From Bacteroidota bacterium (GTDB taxonomy: Bacteria > Bacteroidota > Bacteroidia > Cytophagales > Cyclobacteriaceae): a DNA stretch of 24,834 nt. The DNA is taken from contig QGUY01000018.1 of assembly GCA_003242315.1 (NCBI GenBank), positions 1 to 24,834 of the forward strand. The letters are read 5' to 3'. Positions 16,283 to 24,413 of this stretch are shown here, in pieces. The notes below the pieces were generated by a model. That model worked only from the letters and a program-made list of their open reading frames with translations. It had not been told where the DNA came from and ran no database searches. Numbering within the stretch: the first letter of the stretch is position 1; every line of letters begins with the position of its first letter. The position numbers and the translations under genes were made by a program.

Positions 16283-16307
16283 CGGCGACCCCGGCAGGGG
16301 AACGCCG
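16283..16307 (-). terminator. Strong GC hairpin after the MMPL gene, terminator-like
   Basis: CGGCG and CGCCG, enclosing CCCC and GGGG with a 4-nt loop and a 1x2 internal loop, form a nine-pair GC-rich stem 16 bp beyond the MMPL stop and upstream of the ileS promoter box. There is no U-tract on either strand, so it would be a non-canonical terminator or an mRNA 3'-end stabiliser. Confidence 0.4.
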
Positions 16308-16323
16308 TGTAGCTGGCCACTTT

Positions 16324-18756
16324 CTATTCGGCCGACGGATGGCGGTTGTGAATCCGGATTTTCGTGAGGTCGATTTCCTCGTCCTCGCTCTCCCCATAGA
16401 ACGAAGGGTCAAAATTGTCGATCGGCAGCTTCCCTCCTTCCTTGCGCCGCGGGCGGTCAAAAGTCATGATTAACGCCGGGAGAACGATGAGGTTCGTGAA
16501 CATGGAAATCACAAGCGTGGTGGAGGTCAACAGTCCGAGCGCAACCGTGCCGCCAAAGCTGGAGAACGAAAAGATGATGAATCCCGCAAATAACGCGATG
16601 GATGTGTACATGATGGCCTTACCGGTTTCTATTATGCTTTCGCTTACGGCGACAGGGATGAAAAAGTTGTTCGACAAAATCTCCTGACGGTATTTGGCCA
16701 GGAACCGGATCGAATTGTCAACAGAAATTCCAAACGTAATACTGAAGATAAGTGCAGTACTGGCCTTCAGCGGAATATTGAAATAGCCCATGATCCCCGC
16801 CGTAATCATCAGCGCGAGAAGATTGGGAACAAGTGAGATGAGAATCATTCTCACATTTGCGAAAAGAAACGCCATCGAAAGCGTAATCAGCAAGCACGCC
16901 AGGAGCAGGCTTTCCTTCAGGTTGGCGATGAGGAACTTGTTGCCTTTGATGAACAGTTTTGTCGTACCCGTTATCGAGGTACGCACCGAGTCGCCCTCTG
17001 ACGTCGCGAAAATCTCGTTAATGCGGGGCTCAATCACGTCGTGCACAAGCGAATCCATCCTTTTTGACCCGATGTCAGCAATCTGACTTGTGATGCGCAT
17101 CTTACTGAAGGTACTGTCAACAAAGGATTTGAATAGTCCGCTCTCGTCAGTTTGCCCCCTCAGGTATCGAAGGATGAACGCACGTTCTCTTCCCGTCGGG
17201 AGTGAGTAACGATCAGGATTATTATTGTAGAACGCCTGCTTGGATGCCTTTATGAGACTAATGATCGAAACCGGCTTCGATACAACCGTTATCGAGTCTA
17301 TAAAGTCCTCCAGCCTCGCGACCTTCTGCATGTTCTGTACATCCAGGATCGGTCTGCGTCGTTCCGTGATGAACTCAACAACAATCTCGAGGGGCATGAT
17401 TCCGCTGAAGTTGGCTTCGAAGAAGCGAAGGTCCTTCATAATGCGGCTGTCCTTCGGAATGTCGTCCACCATGTAAGACACAGACTCAAGCTTCCAGATG
17501 CCGTATGCAGAAATCGCCGCCAAGGCCAGCGCGGCAATGTAAATGGCCGGACGATTGCGATGGACAAGAATGTCGATGGCCTGCAGGAAGCCTCCCATAA
17601 TCGGGAAGTTCAGGTGGCGAAGGTGTCGTGTTGTGGGCGGGGGCAGCCAGGCCAGCACACCGGGAATCATCACCAGGCTCACGAGGAACAGCGCCATAAT
17701 GTTAAGTCCGGCTACTATCCCAAACTCGCGAAGAATGAGGATGTCCGTGCTGAGAAGCGTGAGAAATCCAATAGCAACGGTCAGGTTGGTAAGGAACGTC
17801 GCCAATCCCATCCGCAGCACCACCGTTCGGATTGCCTCCTCTTTGTTTTTCGTCCTGGCGAACTCGACGTGATACTTATTGAGAAGGTATATCGCGTTCG
17901 TAATACCGATGGTAACGATTACCGGCGGTATCAGTCCGCTTAGCAGTGTAATCTTGTAGCCGAACAGCGAAAGTGTTCCCAATGTCCACACCACCACGAT
18001 GCCGATGATGATCATGGAGAAGATCACGGCACGAAACGACCGGAAGAAGAGGAACATGATAAGGCCGGTTACAAGCGCTGACGCATAAAGGAAATATTCC
18101 ATCTCGCGCTTCACCTGTCCGGCGACATAGGTGCGGATAAATGGCAAGCCCGCATAGCGCAACTCAATACCCGTCTGTTCCTGAAACTTATCGCCCGCTT
18201 CAAGCAACGACGCAACAAGGCCTTCACGGCGCGCGGAGTTCATGACTTCCTTCCGCACACTCACCAGCATCATGGTAGCGCCATTTTGCGTATTGACGAT
18301 CTGATCCATGTAGATGCGCTGGCCGCGAGCCACGGCCAGTGCACTGTCTAACTGTGCCTGCGAACGAATGCTGTCGGGAAATACTTCGGCGAGATAGAAT
18401 CGCTGCTCGGTGGTATCCTTCAGGATCATCCGGATAACCGGAAGGGAGATGACGTTGTTCACGCCCTCGAGGGCGCGGATATCTTGTGTTAGTTGTTTAA
18501 AGGCCAGAAAATTATCCAGACGGTAAACACCGCTGTCGAGCAATCCTACGGCAATGATGTTGGCATCTTCACCAAACTGTTCTCTGAATCGCTCGAGGGC
18601 GATCATGTCCGGGTCTGTCGGTGGGACCGTGCGGGCAAAGTCGTAGCTCATCTCCACCCTTGACGCATGATAGCCCATAAATACCGTGAAGGCACCGATG
18701 GCAAGCATCAGGTAAAGTCGGTAATGAATGAGCCATCCGGCTAATTTATTCCACAT
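16324..18756 (-). CDS. MMPL/RND-superfamily exporter
   Basis: About 810 residues from the ATG at 18756 (MWNKLAGWLI). The frame extends to a TTG at 18780, but that codon lies inside a promoter box, so the ATG is chosen. Architecture is the duplicated RND/SSD plan: one N-terminal helix (about 14-29), a periplasmic domain (about 35-220), a five-helix bundle (about 222-372), a further helix near 405-425, a second periplasmic domain, and a second bundle (about 615-765), with a short acidic cytoplasmic tail. The second bundle has the conserved acidic site GISVDNSIRFLAKY; the matching place in the first bundle reads GITNAIYLLNKY, with Asn instead of Asp. Such proteins move lipids, hopanoids or drugs using the proton gradient; the substrate here is unknown and no adaptor or TolC gene is nearby. 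Confidence 0.9.
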   Translation of the reverse strand: MWNKLAGWLIHYRLYLMLAIGAFTVFMGYHASRVEMSYDFARTVPPTDPDMIALERFREQFGEDANIIAVGLLDSGVYRLDNFLAFKQLTQDIRALEGVNNVISLPVIRMILKDTTEQRFYLAEVFPDSIRSQAQLDSALAVARGQRIYMDQIVNTQNGATMMLVSVRKEVMNSARREGLVASLLEAGDKFQEQTGIELRYAGLPFIRTYVAGQVKREMEYFLYASALVTGLIMFLFFRSFRAVIFSMIIIGIVVVWTLGTLSLFGYKITLLSGLIPPVIVTIGITNAIYLLNKYHVEFARTKNKEEAIRTVVLRMGLATFLTNLTVAIGFLTLLSTDILILREFGIVAGLNIMALFLVSLVMIPGVLAWLPPPTTRHLRHLNFPIMGGFLQAIDILVHRNRPAIYIAALALAAISAYGIWKLESVSYMVDDIPKDSRIMKDLRFFEANFSGIMPLEIVVEFITERRRPILDVQNMQKVARLEDFIDSITVVSKPVSIISLIKASKQAFYNNNPDRYSLPTGRERAFILRYLRGQTDESGLFKSFVDSTFSKMRITSQIADIGSKRMDSLVHDVIEPRINEIFATSEGDSVRTSITGTTKLFIKGNKFLIANLKESLLLACLLITLSMAFLFANVRMILISLVPNLLALMITAGIMGYFNIPLKASTALIFSITFGISVDNSIRFLAKYRQEILSNNFFIPVAVSESIIETGKAIMYTSIALFAGFIIFSFSSFGGTVALGLLTSTTLVISMFTNLIVLPALIMTFDRPRRKEGGKLPIDNFDPSFYGESEDEEIDLTKIRIHNRHPSAE

Positions 18757-18777
18757 CGGGTGTGTTTTTGCAGGCGA

Positions 18778-18785
18778 CAAAACTA
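18778..18785 (-). promoter_or_regulatory. -7 promoter element of the MMPL gene
   Basis: TAgtTTTG on the - strand, an exact TAnnTTTG match. The predicted start near 18772 falls downstream of the TTG at 18780 and 16 bp before the ATG at 18756, supporting the shorter protein. No good -33 element. Confidence 0.45.
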
Positions 18786-18825
18786 ACGATTTTTGAGTTT
18801 ACGGGTACAGGAATTATCGTGCCAG

Positions 18826-18840
18826 CGACGACACTCGTCG
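18826..18840. repeat. Perfect 6-bp inverted repeat downstream of the mtfA-like gene
   Basis: CGACGA-cac-TCGTCG can form a 6-bp stem with a 3-nt loop, 43 bp past the stop of the peptidase gene and upstream of the MMPL promoter. There is no T-tract, so it could be a weak terminator, an operator, or chance. Confidence 0.3.
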
Positions 18841-18882
18841 AGCGTTAAGCCTGCTTGTGCGACTATGGGAGTGGTGGGGATA

Positions 18883-19710
18883 TTATGCGACCCGCGATGA
18901 GAACGGATTCACCATCATATGGATGGGGTCCTGGTTGAGCAGCCGCACCATGATGCTGTACAGTTCACCAAGCTGCATTTTGAACTGCACCGATCGTTCA
19001 AAAAAGTTTTCAACGGCTACAGAAAAGAATTCGTGAAGATCTGTACAGGCGTACGGGCGAAAGACTGAGTCGCCTCCAACAGAACCATCGCCACACATGC
19101 GTCTGGCGATTTGATCAAAGCGCTCCAGCAAGGGCTCGTCGAAAAAGGCATACTCCTGACGAACTATGTTCTCGATCCTCAACGCATGCGCCATCTCGTG
19201 AAGCCCGAGATTGACACCATCCTCGCCGTACAAGAATCCCTTCATGAAATTTTTCATAGAGAGTACAATGATTCCGAAAGCAGGATTCACTTCTCCCTTG
19301 TGATAACGGCGTGTGATGGTAGAGTAATAGTTGTCAGGATAGATGAGTATCTTGCTGAAGTGTGAAAGGTGAACGTCAGGCAGACCGAATGTGATCTGTA
19401 CTGCAGTAGCCGCAACAAAGACCTTCACTTCCACCGGTATTGTCTTCATGCCGCGCGGTATGAACTGCTTTGAGTACATGAACCTGCAAACGCGGCGTTC
19501 GAAGATTGCTTTGTTTTCTGCTGACAGTCCCTGATAGTAGCGAAAGTACTTTTGCAGCAGTTCCCTGTAATAGGAAGGTACGGGCATGAGGCTGCTGCGC
19601 AACGAGCCCGTCGCATGGATCATCCGGTCGAATCCTTTGTTAAAGGTTGATCGTCGCCTGGCTATTACCAGAACTATTATAGCAAGCGCAAGGGCAATCG
19701 TGACGGTCAC
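18883..19710 (-). CDS. Membrane-anchored zinc peptidase of the MtfA family (M90)
   Basis: A 275-residue protein with a single N-terminal transmembrane helix (about 4-17, followed by RRR, so the catalytic domain is probably cytoplasmic) and an M90/DUF980 metallopeptidase domain. NLGLHEMAHALRIEN holds the HExxH zinc site (His171, Glu172, His175), and LHEFFSVAVENFFE supplies Glu234 as the probable third ligand, at the same 59-residue spacing from the second histidine as in E. coli MtfA. E. coli MtfA is an aminopeptidase that binds the repressor Mlc and thereby affects glucose PTS genes; that partner is not expected in Bacteroidetes, so the physiological role here is open. The chosen start is GTG at 19710; the frame stays open upstream into glyS, so the start is not certain. 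It lies 34 bp after glyS and is probably co-transcribed with it. Confidence 0.85.
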   Translation of the reverse strand: MTVTIALALAIIVLVIARRRSTFNKGFDRMIHATGSLRSSLMPVPSYYRELLQKYFRYYQGLSAENKAIFERRVCRFMYSKQFIPRGMKTIPVEVKVFVAATAVQITFGLPDVHLSHFSKILIYPDNYYSTITRRYHKGEVNPAFGIIVLSMKNFMKGFLYGEDGVNLGLHEMAHALRIENIVRQEYAFFDEPLLERFDQIARRMCGDGSVGGDSVFRPYACTDLHEFFSVAVENFFERSVQFKMQLGELYSIMVRLLNQDPIHMMVNPFSSRVA

Positions 19711-19744
19711 AAGGATAAGCGGGGGTTTTCGCGCTCCATGTGGC

Positions 19745-21289
19745 TCAGATCTTCCTTAGAACAGCGTTGATGGAACACGCCTCGGTAAGCTTTGCCTTCA
19801 CCTCCGGAATGCTGACCCGCTCCTGTTTCATACTGTCGCGGTCGCGAATGGTAACCGTATCGTCTTCAAGGGTTTGATGGTCAACCGTGATGCAATACGG
19901 TGTTCCGATAGCGTCCTGCCTGCGGTATCGTTTCCCGATGGCATCCTTTTCTTCATAGAAGCACCGAAGGTCGTACTTCAGGTCATCCATTATCTTCCTC
20001 GCTTTTTCAGGAAGGCCATCTTTGCGGAGCAGCGGGAGTATGGCGACTTTATTGGGCGCAAGCGCAGGTGGAATCCTCAACACGACACGTTCACTTCCAT
20101 CCTCGAGCTTTTCCTCGGCATAGCTACCGGAGAGGACCGACAAGAACATGCGGTCGAGTCCTATGGAAGTTTCGATTACGTAAGGAATATAACTCGTATT
20201 GCGCTCAGTGTCGAAGTACTGAAGCTTCTTACCTGAATACTTTTCGTGATTTCGAAGGTCGAAGTCTGTGCGCGAGTGAATTCCTTCCAACTCTTTAAAC
20301 CCTATCGGGAAGTTAAACTGAATGTCACACGCAGCATTGGCGTAATGCGCCAGGTTGAGGTGATCAAAGAACCGGTAGTTGTTATCGCCCAGGCCCAGCA
20401 CCTTATGCCACCTCATACGACGCTCCTTCCAATGCTCGTACCATTCCATCTCCGATCCGGGCTGGACGAAGAATTGCATTTCCATCTGTTCAAATTCGCG
20501 CATGCGGAAGATGAACTGGCGAGCGACAATCTCATTTCGAAATGCCTTTCCGATTTGCGCGATCCCAAACGGCACCTTCATGCGGCCCGTCTTCTGCACG
20601 TTGAGGAAGTTTACAAAAATCCCTTGCGCGGTTTCGGGTCGCAGATAAATCTTGTTGGCTTCTTCAGCAAGCGAACCAATCTCCGTAGAGAACATCAGGT
20701 TGAATTGGCGCACGTCTGTCCAGTTGCGCGTACCTGAGATCGGATCAGTTATCTCAAGGTCAATGATGAGTTGCTTGAGAGCAGCCATGTCTGAACTGCC
20801 CATCGCTGCTTTCAGGCGTGCATTGGCGTCATCGATCTTTCGCCGATACTCCAGCACTCTGGGATTCGTGTCTTCGAATTGCTTTCGGTTGAACGCGTCG
20901 CCGAATTTCTTGCTTGCTTTCTCTACTTCCTTTTCGACCTTGTCCTCAAGTTTTGCAATCGCCTCTTCAATGAGGACGTCGGCGCGGTAACGCTTCTTCG
21001 AATCCTTATTATCGATCAAGGGGTCGTTGAACGCATCGACGTGTCCGGATGCTTTCCACGTGGTGGGATGCATAAAGATAGCTGCGTCGATGCCGACGAT
21101 GTTGTCGTGCAGCATCGTCATAAACTTCCACCAGTACTCTTTTATATTATTCTTCAGTTCAGCGCCGTTTTGTCCGTAGTCATAGACAGCGCTTAACCCA
21201 TCATAGATCTCGCTGGAAGGGAAGATGAATCCGTACTCCTTTGAGTGGGATATAATGTTGCGGAACAGGTTATCGTCTTGCGTAGCCAT
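19745..21289 (-). CDS. glyS: Glycyl-tRNA synthetase (single-chain, homodimeric class II type)
   Basis: From the ATG at 21289 the protein is 514 residues (MATQDDNLF). The frame runs back to a TTG at 21298, which overlaps a promoter box and is rejected. This is the alpha2 type found in eukaryotes, archaea and many bacteria, not the alpha2beta2 type of E. coli. It has YGFIFPSSEIYDG near the N-terminus, RPETAQGIFVNF (217-228), the motif 2 region GKAFRNEI (247-254) with RMREFEQMEMQFF, motif 3 ETSIGLDRMFLSVL, and a C-terminal anticodon-binding domain (NKVAILPL onward, with GTPYCITVDHQTLEDDTVTIRDRD split over that region). A charged helical insertion lies at about residues 104-165. It charges tRNA-Gly in the cytoplasm. 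The sensor kinase gene is 48 bp upstream on the same strand. Confidence 0.97.
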   Translation of the reverse strand: MATQDDNLFRNIISHSKEYGFIFPSSEIYDGLSAVYDYGQNGAELKNNIKEYWWKFMTMLHDNIVGIDAAIFMHPTTWKASGHVDAFNDPLIDNKDSKKRYRADVLIEEAIAKLEDKVEKEVEKASKKFGDAFNRKQFEDTNPRVLEYRRKIDDANARLKAAMGSSDMAALKQLIIDLEITDPISGTRNWTDVRQFNLMFSTEIGSLAEEANKIYLRPETAQGIFVNFLNVQKTGRMKVPFGIAQIGKAFRNEIVARQFIFRMREFEQMEMQFFVQPGSEMEWYEHWKERRMRWHKVLGLGDNNYRFFDHLNLAHYANAACDIQFNFPIGFKELEGIHSRTDFDLRNHEKYSGKKLQYFDTERNTSYIPYVIETSIGLDRMFLSVLSGSYAEEKLEDGSERVVLRIPPALAPNKVAILPLLRKDGLPEKARKIMDDLKYDLRCFYEEKDAIGKRYRRQDAIGTPYCITVDHQTLEDDTVTIRDRDSMKQERVSIPEVKAKLTEACSINAVLRKI

Positions 21290-21295
21290 AGTCCG

Positions 21296-21303
21296 CAAAT
21301 ATA
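21296..21303 (-). promoter_or_regulatory. -7 promoter element very close to the glyS start
   Basis: TAtaTTTG on the - strand matches TAnnTTTG exactly and ends 6 bp before the ATG, so transcription would begin at or next to the start codon. No Shine-Dalgarno-like sequence is present. Confidence 0.4.
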
Positions 21304-21337
21304 TGGGATTCAGAAATTTTGTCAGGCTTTTTTTGCG

Positions 21338-23047
21338 TCAGGTAGGGAGTTCGACGCGGAAGACCGAACCCTTCTGATACTCGGATTCAACATGAATGGT
21401 ACCCGATAGTTTTGCGAGGGTTTCCTTGACAATATAAAGGCCAAGCCCCGAGCCCTCGGAGTTTTCGGAAGCGCGATAGAACATGTCGAAAATGTGGCTC
21501 ATGTGTTCGCGCGGTATGCCCTGACCGTTGTCGGTGACGCTGATCTCGTTGCTTTTCCCGTTTGCGAAAGCCTTCAGATGGATGTAGGGATCCTCTTTCG
21601 TGAGGTCGTGGTATTTGATGGCGTTTGCGATCAGATTGTTGAGAATGACTTTGAGGCGACCCGGATCGGTAACAAAGGTTAAGTCCGGATCCATATCCAG
21701 ATCGATTCGGATGCGTTCGGCCCCGCGCGTGTACTTGAGGCTTTCGACTACTTCCTGAACAAGGTTGCGGACTTGCACGGGCTGTCGTTCCACGCGGAGG
21801 CGTGAGTTGCGTGAGTAATCAGTAATTTCCTTGATGAAGCCTTCCATGGTTACAACCCGCTTCTTCATCATTTCGAGGCACAGCATGATCTCATCGCGGC
21901 TGTCCGTCTTTTCCGCGATGCTGATAAGACCCAGCAGAGAGCTTAGCGGCGCGCGCAGGTCGTGCGACGCACTGTACACAAAGCGATCAAGTTCGTCGTT
22001 TGCTTTCGCCAGCAAGTCATTCTGAAGTCTGATCTGCTGCTCAGCCATCTTGCGTTCCTCGATGTCTATGATCGATCCGACGAGGCTGATCATTTCACCG
22101 TTCTCGTCCAGCCGCGCGATGCCACTGTCGGCAACCCACTTGTAACTGCCCCCTTTGGTGCGAAGCCGCAACTCCGTCTGGTAGGGTTGCTTGCTCTCGA
22201 GGTGGCGCTGAAGCGAAGCTTCAAACCGCGGAAGGTCTTCCGGGTGAATCATCGCTTTGAATTCCTCGAACGTCAGGTCACTAAGATCTCCTTCCTCATA
22301 GCCGAGGACCATCTTGAAGTAGTTACCGAGGTACAGCGTCCCGGACAGCCTGTTCCATTCGTACAAGCCGGCGCGGGTACCCTCGACAGCCATCCGGAAC
22401 CGTTCGCGGCTTCGTTTAAGCTCCTGCGAGGTGAGCCGCAGCGACTGCTCGCTGGTGCGCAGGTCCGTTTCGGTGTCATGATGAAGTTGTATGGAGAAAT
22501 AGAGGACAAGCGCGGCAACAAAGTACGCGGTTGTGAAGTTGGTTACGAAGCCAATGCGTGTATACTCATCAGTTACTTCTACCATGGGGAGGATTTGCGG
22601 TCGGGCGAAGTACGCGGCCATAGCGATGGCGTACGAAGCCAGGACCAGTAGGATTCCCAGATTGCGGTGACTATATCCAAACAGCACCAGCGTGGCCAGA
22701 CCTGTGGTTATGAAGAAAAAGAAGACGCCCATAGCAGGTCCTTCGCTGGAAGCAAAAACAAAGAGGACACCGTTGCTGACGAGCACCAGGAGCGCACTGG
22801 CCATCATGTATTTTCGGATCCGGTTCAGCCAAAGCGTCAGGAGCGATAGCACGGCCAGGAGTGCATAGACCGGATAGCCTGAATGAACGTCATTGCTCGC
22901 GTCAACGAATATATAGAGTACACCGATGATCAGACCGATTAGGGCAATAAGCCCGCGCAGCATGGCGTTTCGATACTCCGTTGTCGAGGAAATGAATTGG
23001 TCGTGGCCTATGATGATGTTACGTATAACCTTCTTAAGGACGTTCAT
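21338..23047 (-). CDS. Membrane sensor histidine kinase with PAS domain
   Basis: 569 residues from the ATG at 23047 (MNVLKKVIRN). The frame continues upstream to 23209, but those 54 residues lack family character and a promoter box sits at 23069-23076. Order: six predicted transmembrane helices (about 33-187), a linker coil (about 190-215), a PAS/PAC domain (about 214-335, with the IDIEERKMAEQQ exit typical of PAC), a HisKA dimerisation domain with phospho-acceptor His362 in YSASHDLRAPLSSLLG, and an HATPase_c domain with N box NNLIANAIKYH (470-480), G1 DNGQGIP (506-512) and G2 GSGLGLYIVKE (532-542). No receiver domain is attached and no response regulator is adjacent, so it is an orphan kinase whose signal and partner are unknown. 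The membrane part resembles other uncharacterised Bacteroidetes 6-TM kinases. Confidence 0.95.
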   Translation of the reverse strand: MNVLKKVIRNIIIGHDQFISSTTEYRNAMLRGLIALIGLIIGVLYIFVDASNDVHSGYPVYALLAVLSLLTLWLNRIRKYMMASALLVLVSNGVLFVFASSEGPAMGVFFFFITTGLATLVLFGYSHRNLGILLVLASYAIAMAAYFARPQILPMVEVTDEYTRIGFVTNFTTAYFVAALVLYFSIQLHHDTETDLRTSEQSLRLTSQELKRSRERFRMAVEGTRAGLYEWNRLSGTLYLGNYFKMVLGYEEGDLSDLTFEEFKAMIHPEDLPRFEASLQRHLESKQPYQTELRLRTKGGSYKWVADSGIARLDENGEMISLVGSIIDIEERKMAEQQIRLQNDLLAKANDELDRFVYSASHDLRAPLSSLLGLISIAEKTDSRDEIMLCLEMMKKRVVTMEGFIKEITDYSRNSRLRVERQPVQVRNLVQEVVESLKYTRGAERIRIDLDMDPDLTFVTDPGRLKVILNNLIANAIKYHDLTKEDPYIHLKAFANGKSNEISVTDNGQGIPREHMSHIFDMFYRASENSEGSGLGLYIVKETLAKLSGTIHVESEYQKGSVFRVELPT

Positions 23048-23068
23048 GTACTTTCCCAATCCGAAATT

Positions 23069-23076
23069 CAAAATTA
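23069..23076 (-). promoter_or_regulatory. -7 promoter element of the sensor kinase gene
   Basis: TAatTTTG on the - strand, an exact TAnnTTTG match, 22 bp before the ATG at 23047. The predicted start near 23063 excludes the longer upstream reading. The -33 region is weak. Confidence 0.5.
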
Positions 23077-23484
23077 GCAAATGAAAAAGTCCAACATTCT
23101 GACAAGACTGCACCGAAACATACATGACGTCCGCCGCAAAAAAATTGCATTCATCGCGCGCTATTGCTGCGCGTAGACACACTGTTGGCTGGGTGTGTAT
23201 GATGTGCAATACGTGAAGTCGTGAGGCTGTTACACTGTCTTAAAGTAGATCGTGCTGAAAAAGGGCACAAAAGCAACAACATTAGGGAATAAAGCCCAAA
23301 TGGGGACAGTGTCTTGCGACGGGCTTGTCATTGCATACAAGGCTGCACAACGTCCGGAACCTGACGTGGCGACAGTCGGCAAATCGAAATGCAACAGCGT
23401 GAGTTTCAGGTGTCAACCCAAGCTGATTTAGGTACAATTGCGGCTAAAATATTACGTACGATGTGGAAGAAATTCTGCATGTCA

Positions 23485-23510
23485 GCCCATCCCTGAAAAC
23501 GGTGATGGGC
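23485..23510 (-). terminator. Hairpin downstream of mazG, terminator-like
   Basis: GCCCATC (23485-23491) and GATGGGC (23504-23510) form a perfect 7-bp stem, extendable by CC/GG across a bulge, 18 bp past the mazG stop. No U-tract follows, so termination is probable but not classical. Confidence 0.4.
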
Positions 23511-23528
23511 CCCCGCTGGGAGTCTCAT

Positions 23529-24344
23529 TTACAGGTGTTTCGCGCGTTCCCAGTACACATCCATCTCCGCAAGCGACATCTCGCCCAGTTTCTTCCCATC
23601 CCTGGCGGAGGCGGTCTCCAGATACTGAAATCTCCTGATGAATTTCTTGTTTGTACGCTCCAGGGCCTCCTCCGGGTCGATACCCAGGAATCGGGCATAA
23701 TTAACGAGTGAAAAGAGCAGGTCGCCAAACTCGTTCATGATCGTCGTCCGGTCCTGTCCTTCTTCCGCGCGTTGCACCTCACGCCTGAATTCTTCCATCT
23801 CCTCCTGCACCTTTTCCCACACCTGCTCCTTTCTTTCCCAGTCGAATCCAACCCCACGCGCTTTATCCTGAATCCTCATGGCCTTAATGAGGGCGGGCAG
23901 TGACGCCGGGACGCCTTCGAGCACGGATTTGCCACCTTTCTGCAATTTGATCTTTTCCCAGTTCGCTTTAACCGTTTCTTCGTCGTTAGCGACCACATCA
24001 CCATAAATGTGAGGATGACGCTCGATGAGCTTTTGACATAACGCATCGATCACGTCACTGATATCAAAGGCGTTTACCTCACTTGCGATGCGAGCGTAGA
24101 AAACAATATGGAGAAGCAAGTCACCTAACTCTTTCTTGATTTGCTCGGAATCACCTTCAAGGATGGCGTCGGAAAGTTCGTATGTTTCTTCGACCGTAAG
24201 ATGCCGCAGGCTGTCTATGGTCTGCTTTTTGTCCCAGGGGCAGTTCTCACGAAGTTCATTCATGATCGTCAACAGCCTGTCGAATGCCTCAAGTTTTCGG
24301 GCACGCTCGGGGTCAGGGGTAGAAATCGGTCTTTTCACCGTCAT
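23529..24344 (-). CDS. mazG: Nucleoside triphosphate pyrophosphohydrolase MazG
   Basis: The 271-residue cytoplasmic protein has two tandem MazG domains. The first (about 20-135) starts LRENCPWDKKQTIDSL, the standard family signature, with metal-binding residues in EETYE (52-56) and ELGD (72-75). The second (about 155-265) has EEMEEF (181-186) and EFGD (205-208), so both metal sites look complete. MazG converts NTPs to NMP and pyrophosphate, cleans the pool of abnormal nucleotides, and in E. coli also lowers ppGpp. Length and domain plan match the E. coli enzyme. ATG start at 24344; a -7 box lies about 55 bp upstream, on the far side of which the divergent small membrane protein gene begins. 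Confidence 0.97.
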   Translation of the reverse strand: MTVKRPISTPDPERARKLEAFDRLLTIMNELRENCPWDKKQTIDSLRHLTVEETYELSDAILEGDSEQIKKELGDLLLHIVFYARIASEVNAFDISDVIDALCQKLIERHPHIYGDVVANDEETVKANWEKIKLQKGGKSVLEGVPASLPALIKAMRIQDKARGVGFDWERKEQVWEKVQEEMEEFRREVQRAEEGQDRTTIMNEFGDLLFSLVNYARFLGIDPEEALERTNKKFIRRFQYLETASARDGKKLGEMSLAEMDVYWERAKHL

Positions 24345-24366
24345 AAACTTATCAGAGGCTGGAAAT

Positions 24367-24395
24367 GTTGTTTAGGTACAGTTTGATTAACTTTA
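24367..24395 (+). promoter_or_regulatory. Weak promoter candidate for the small membrane protein gene
   Basis: GTTG (24367-24370), 17 bp, then TAacTTTA (24388-24395), one mismatch from TAnnTTTG. The predicted start is about 12 bp before the ATG at 24414. Confidence 0.25.
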
Positions 24396-24398
24396 CGC

Positions 24399-24406
24399 CA
24401 AAAATA
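24399..24406 (-). promoter_or_regulatory. -7 promoter element of mazG
   Basis: TAttTTTG on the - strand, an exact TAnnTTTG match, about 55 bp before the mazG ATG. It lies within 10 bp of the divergent gene's start codon, so transcription of the two genes could interfere. Confidence 0.4.
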
Positions 24407-24413
24407 CGCATTC

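Larger units (their letters stand above)
23048..23528. other. 481-bp intergenic region between mazG and the sensor kinase
   Basis: No convincing gene is seen; open frames here are short and without family resemblance. It contains the kinase promoter box (23069-23076), an 8-bp inverted repeat ACACTGTC/GACAGTGT (23232-23239 and 23305-23312, 65 bp apart), and a hairpin just after mazG (23485-23510). The stretch 23320-23480 shows nothing I can name. Confidence 0.6.

Noticed and set aside
21321..21349. Possible terminator after the sensor kinase
   Set aside because: The CCTGAC copies there are direct repeats, not inverted, so no hairpin forms.
23048..23209. 54-residue N-terminal extension of the histidine kinase
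   Set aside because: It has no family-like sequence and includes the TAnnTTTG box that should drive the gene.
23427..24380. Repeated 10-mer TTTAGGTACA (23427-23436 and 24371-24380)
   Set aside because: Two copies flanking mazG, but a single 10-base match with no further similarity could be chance.
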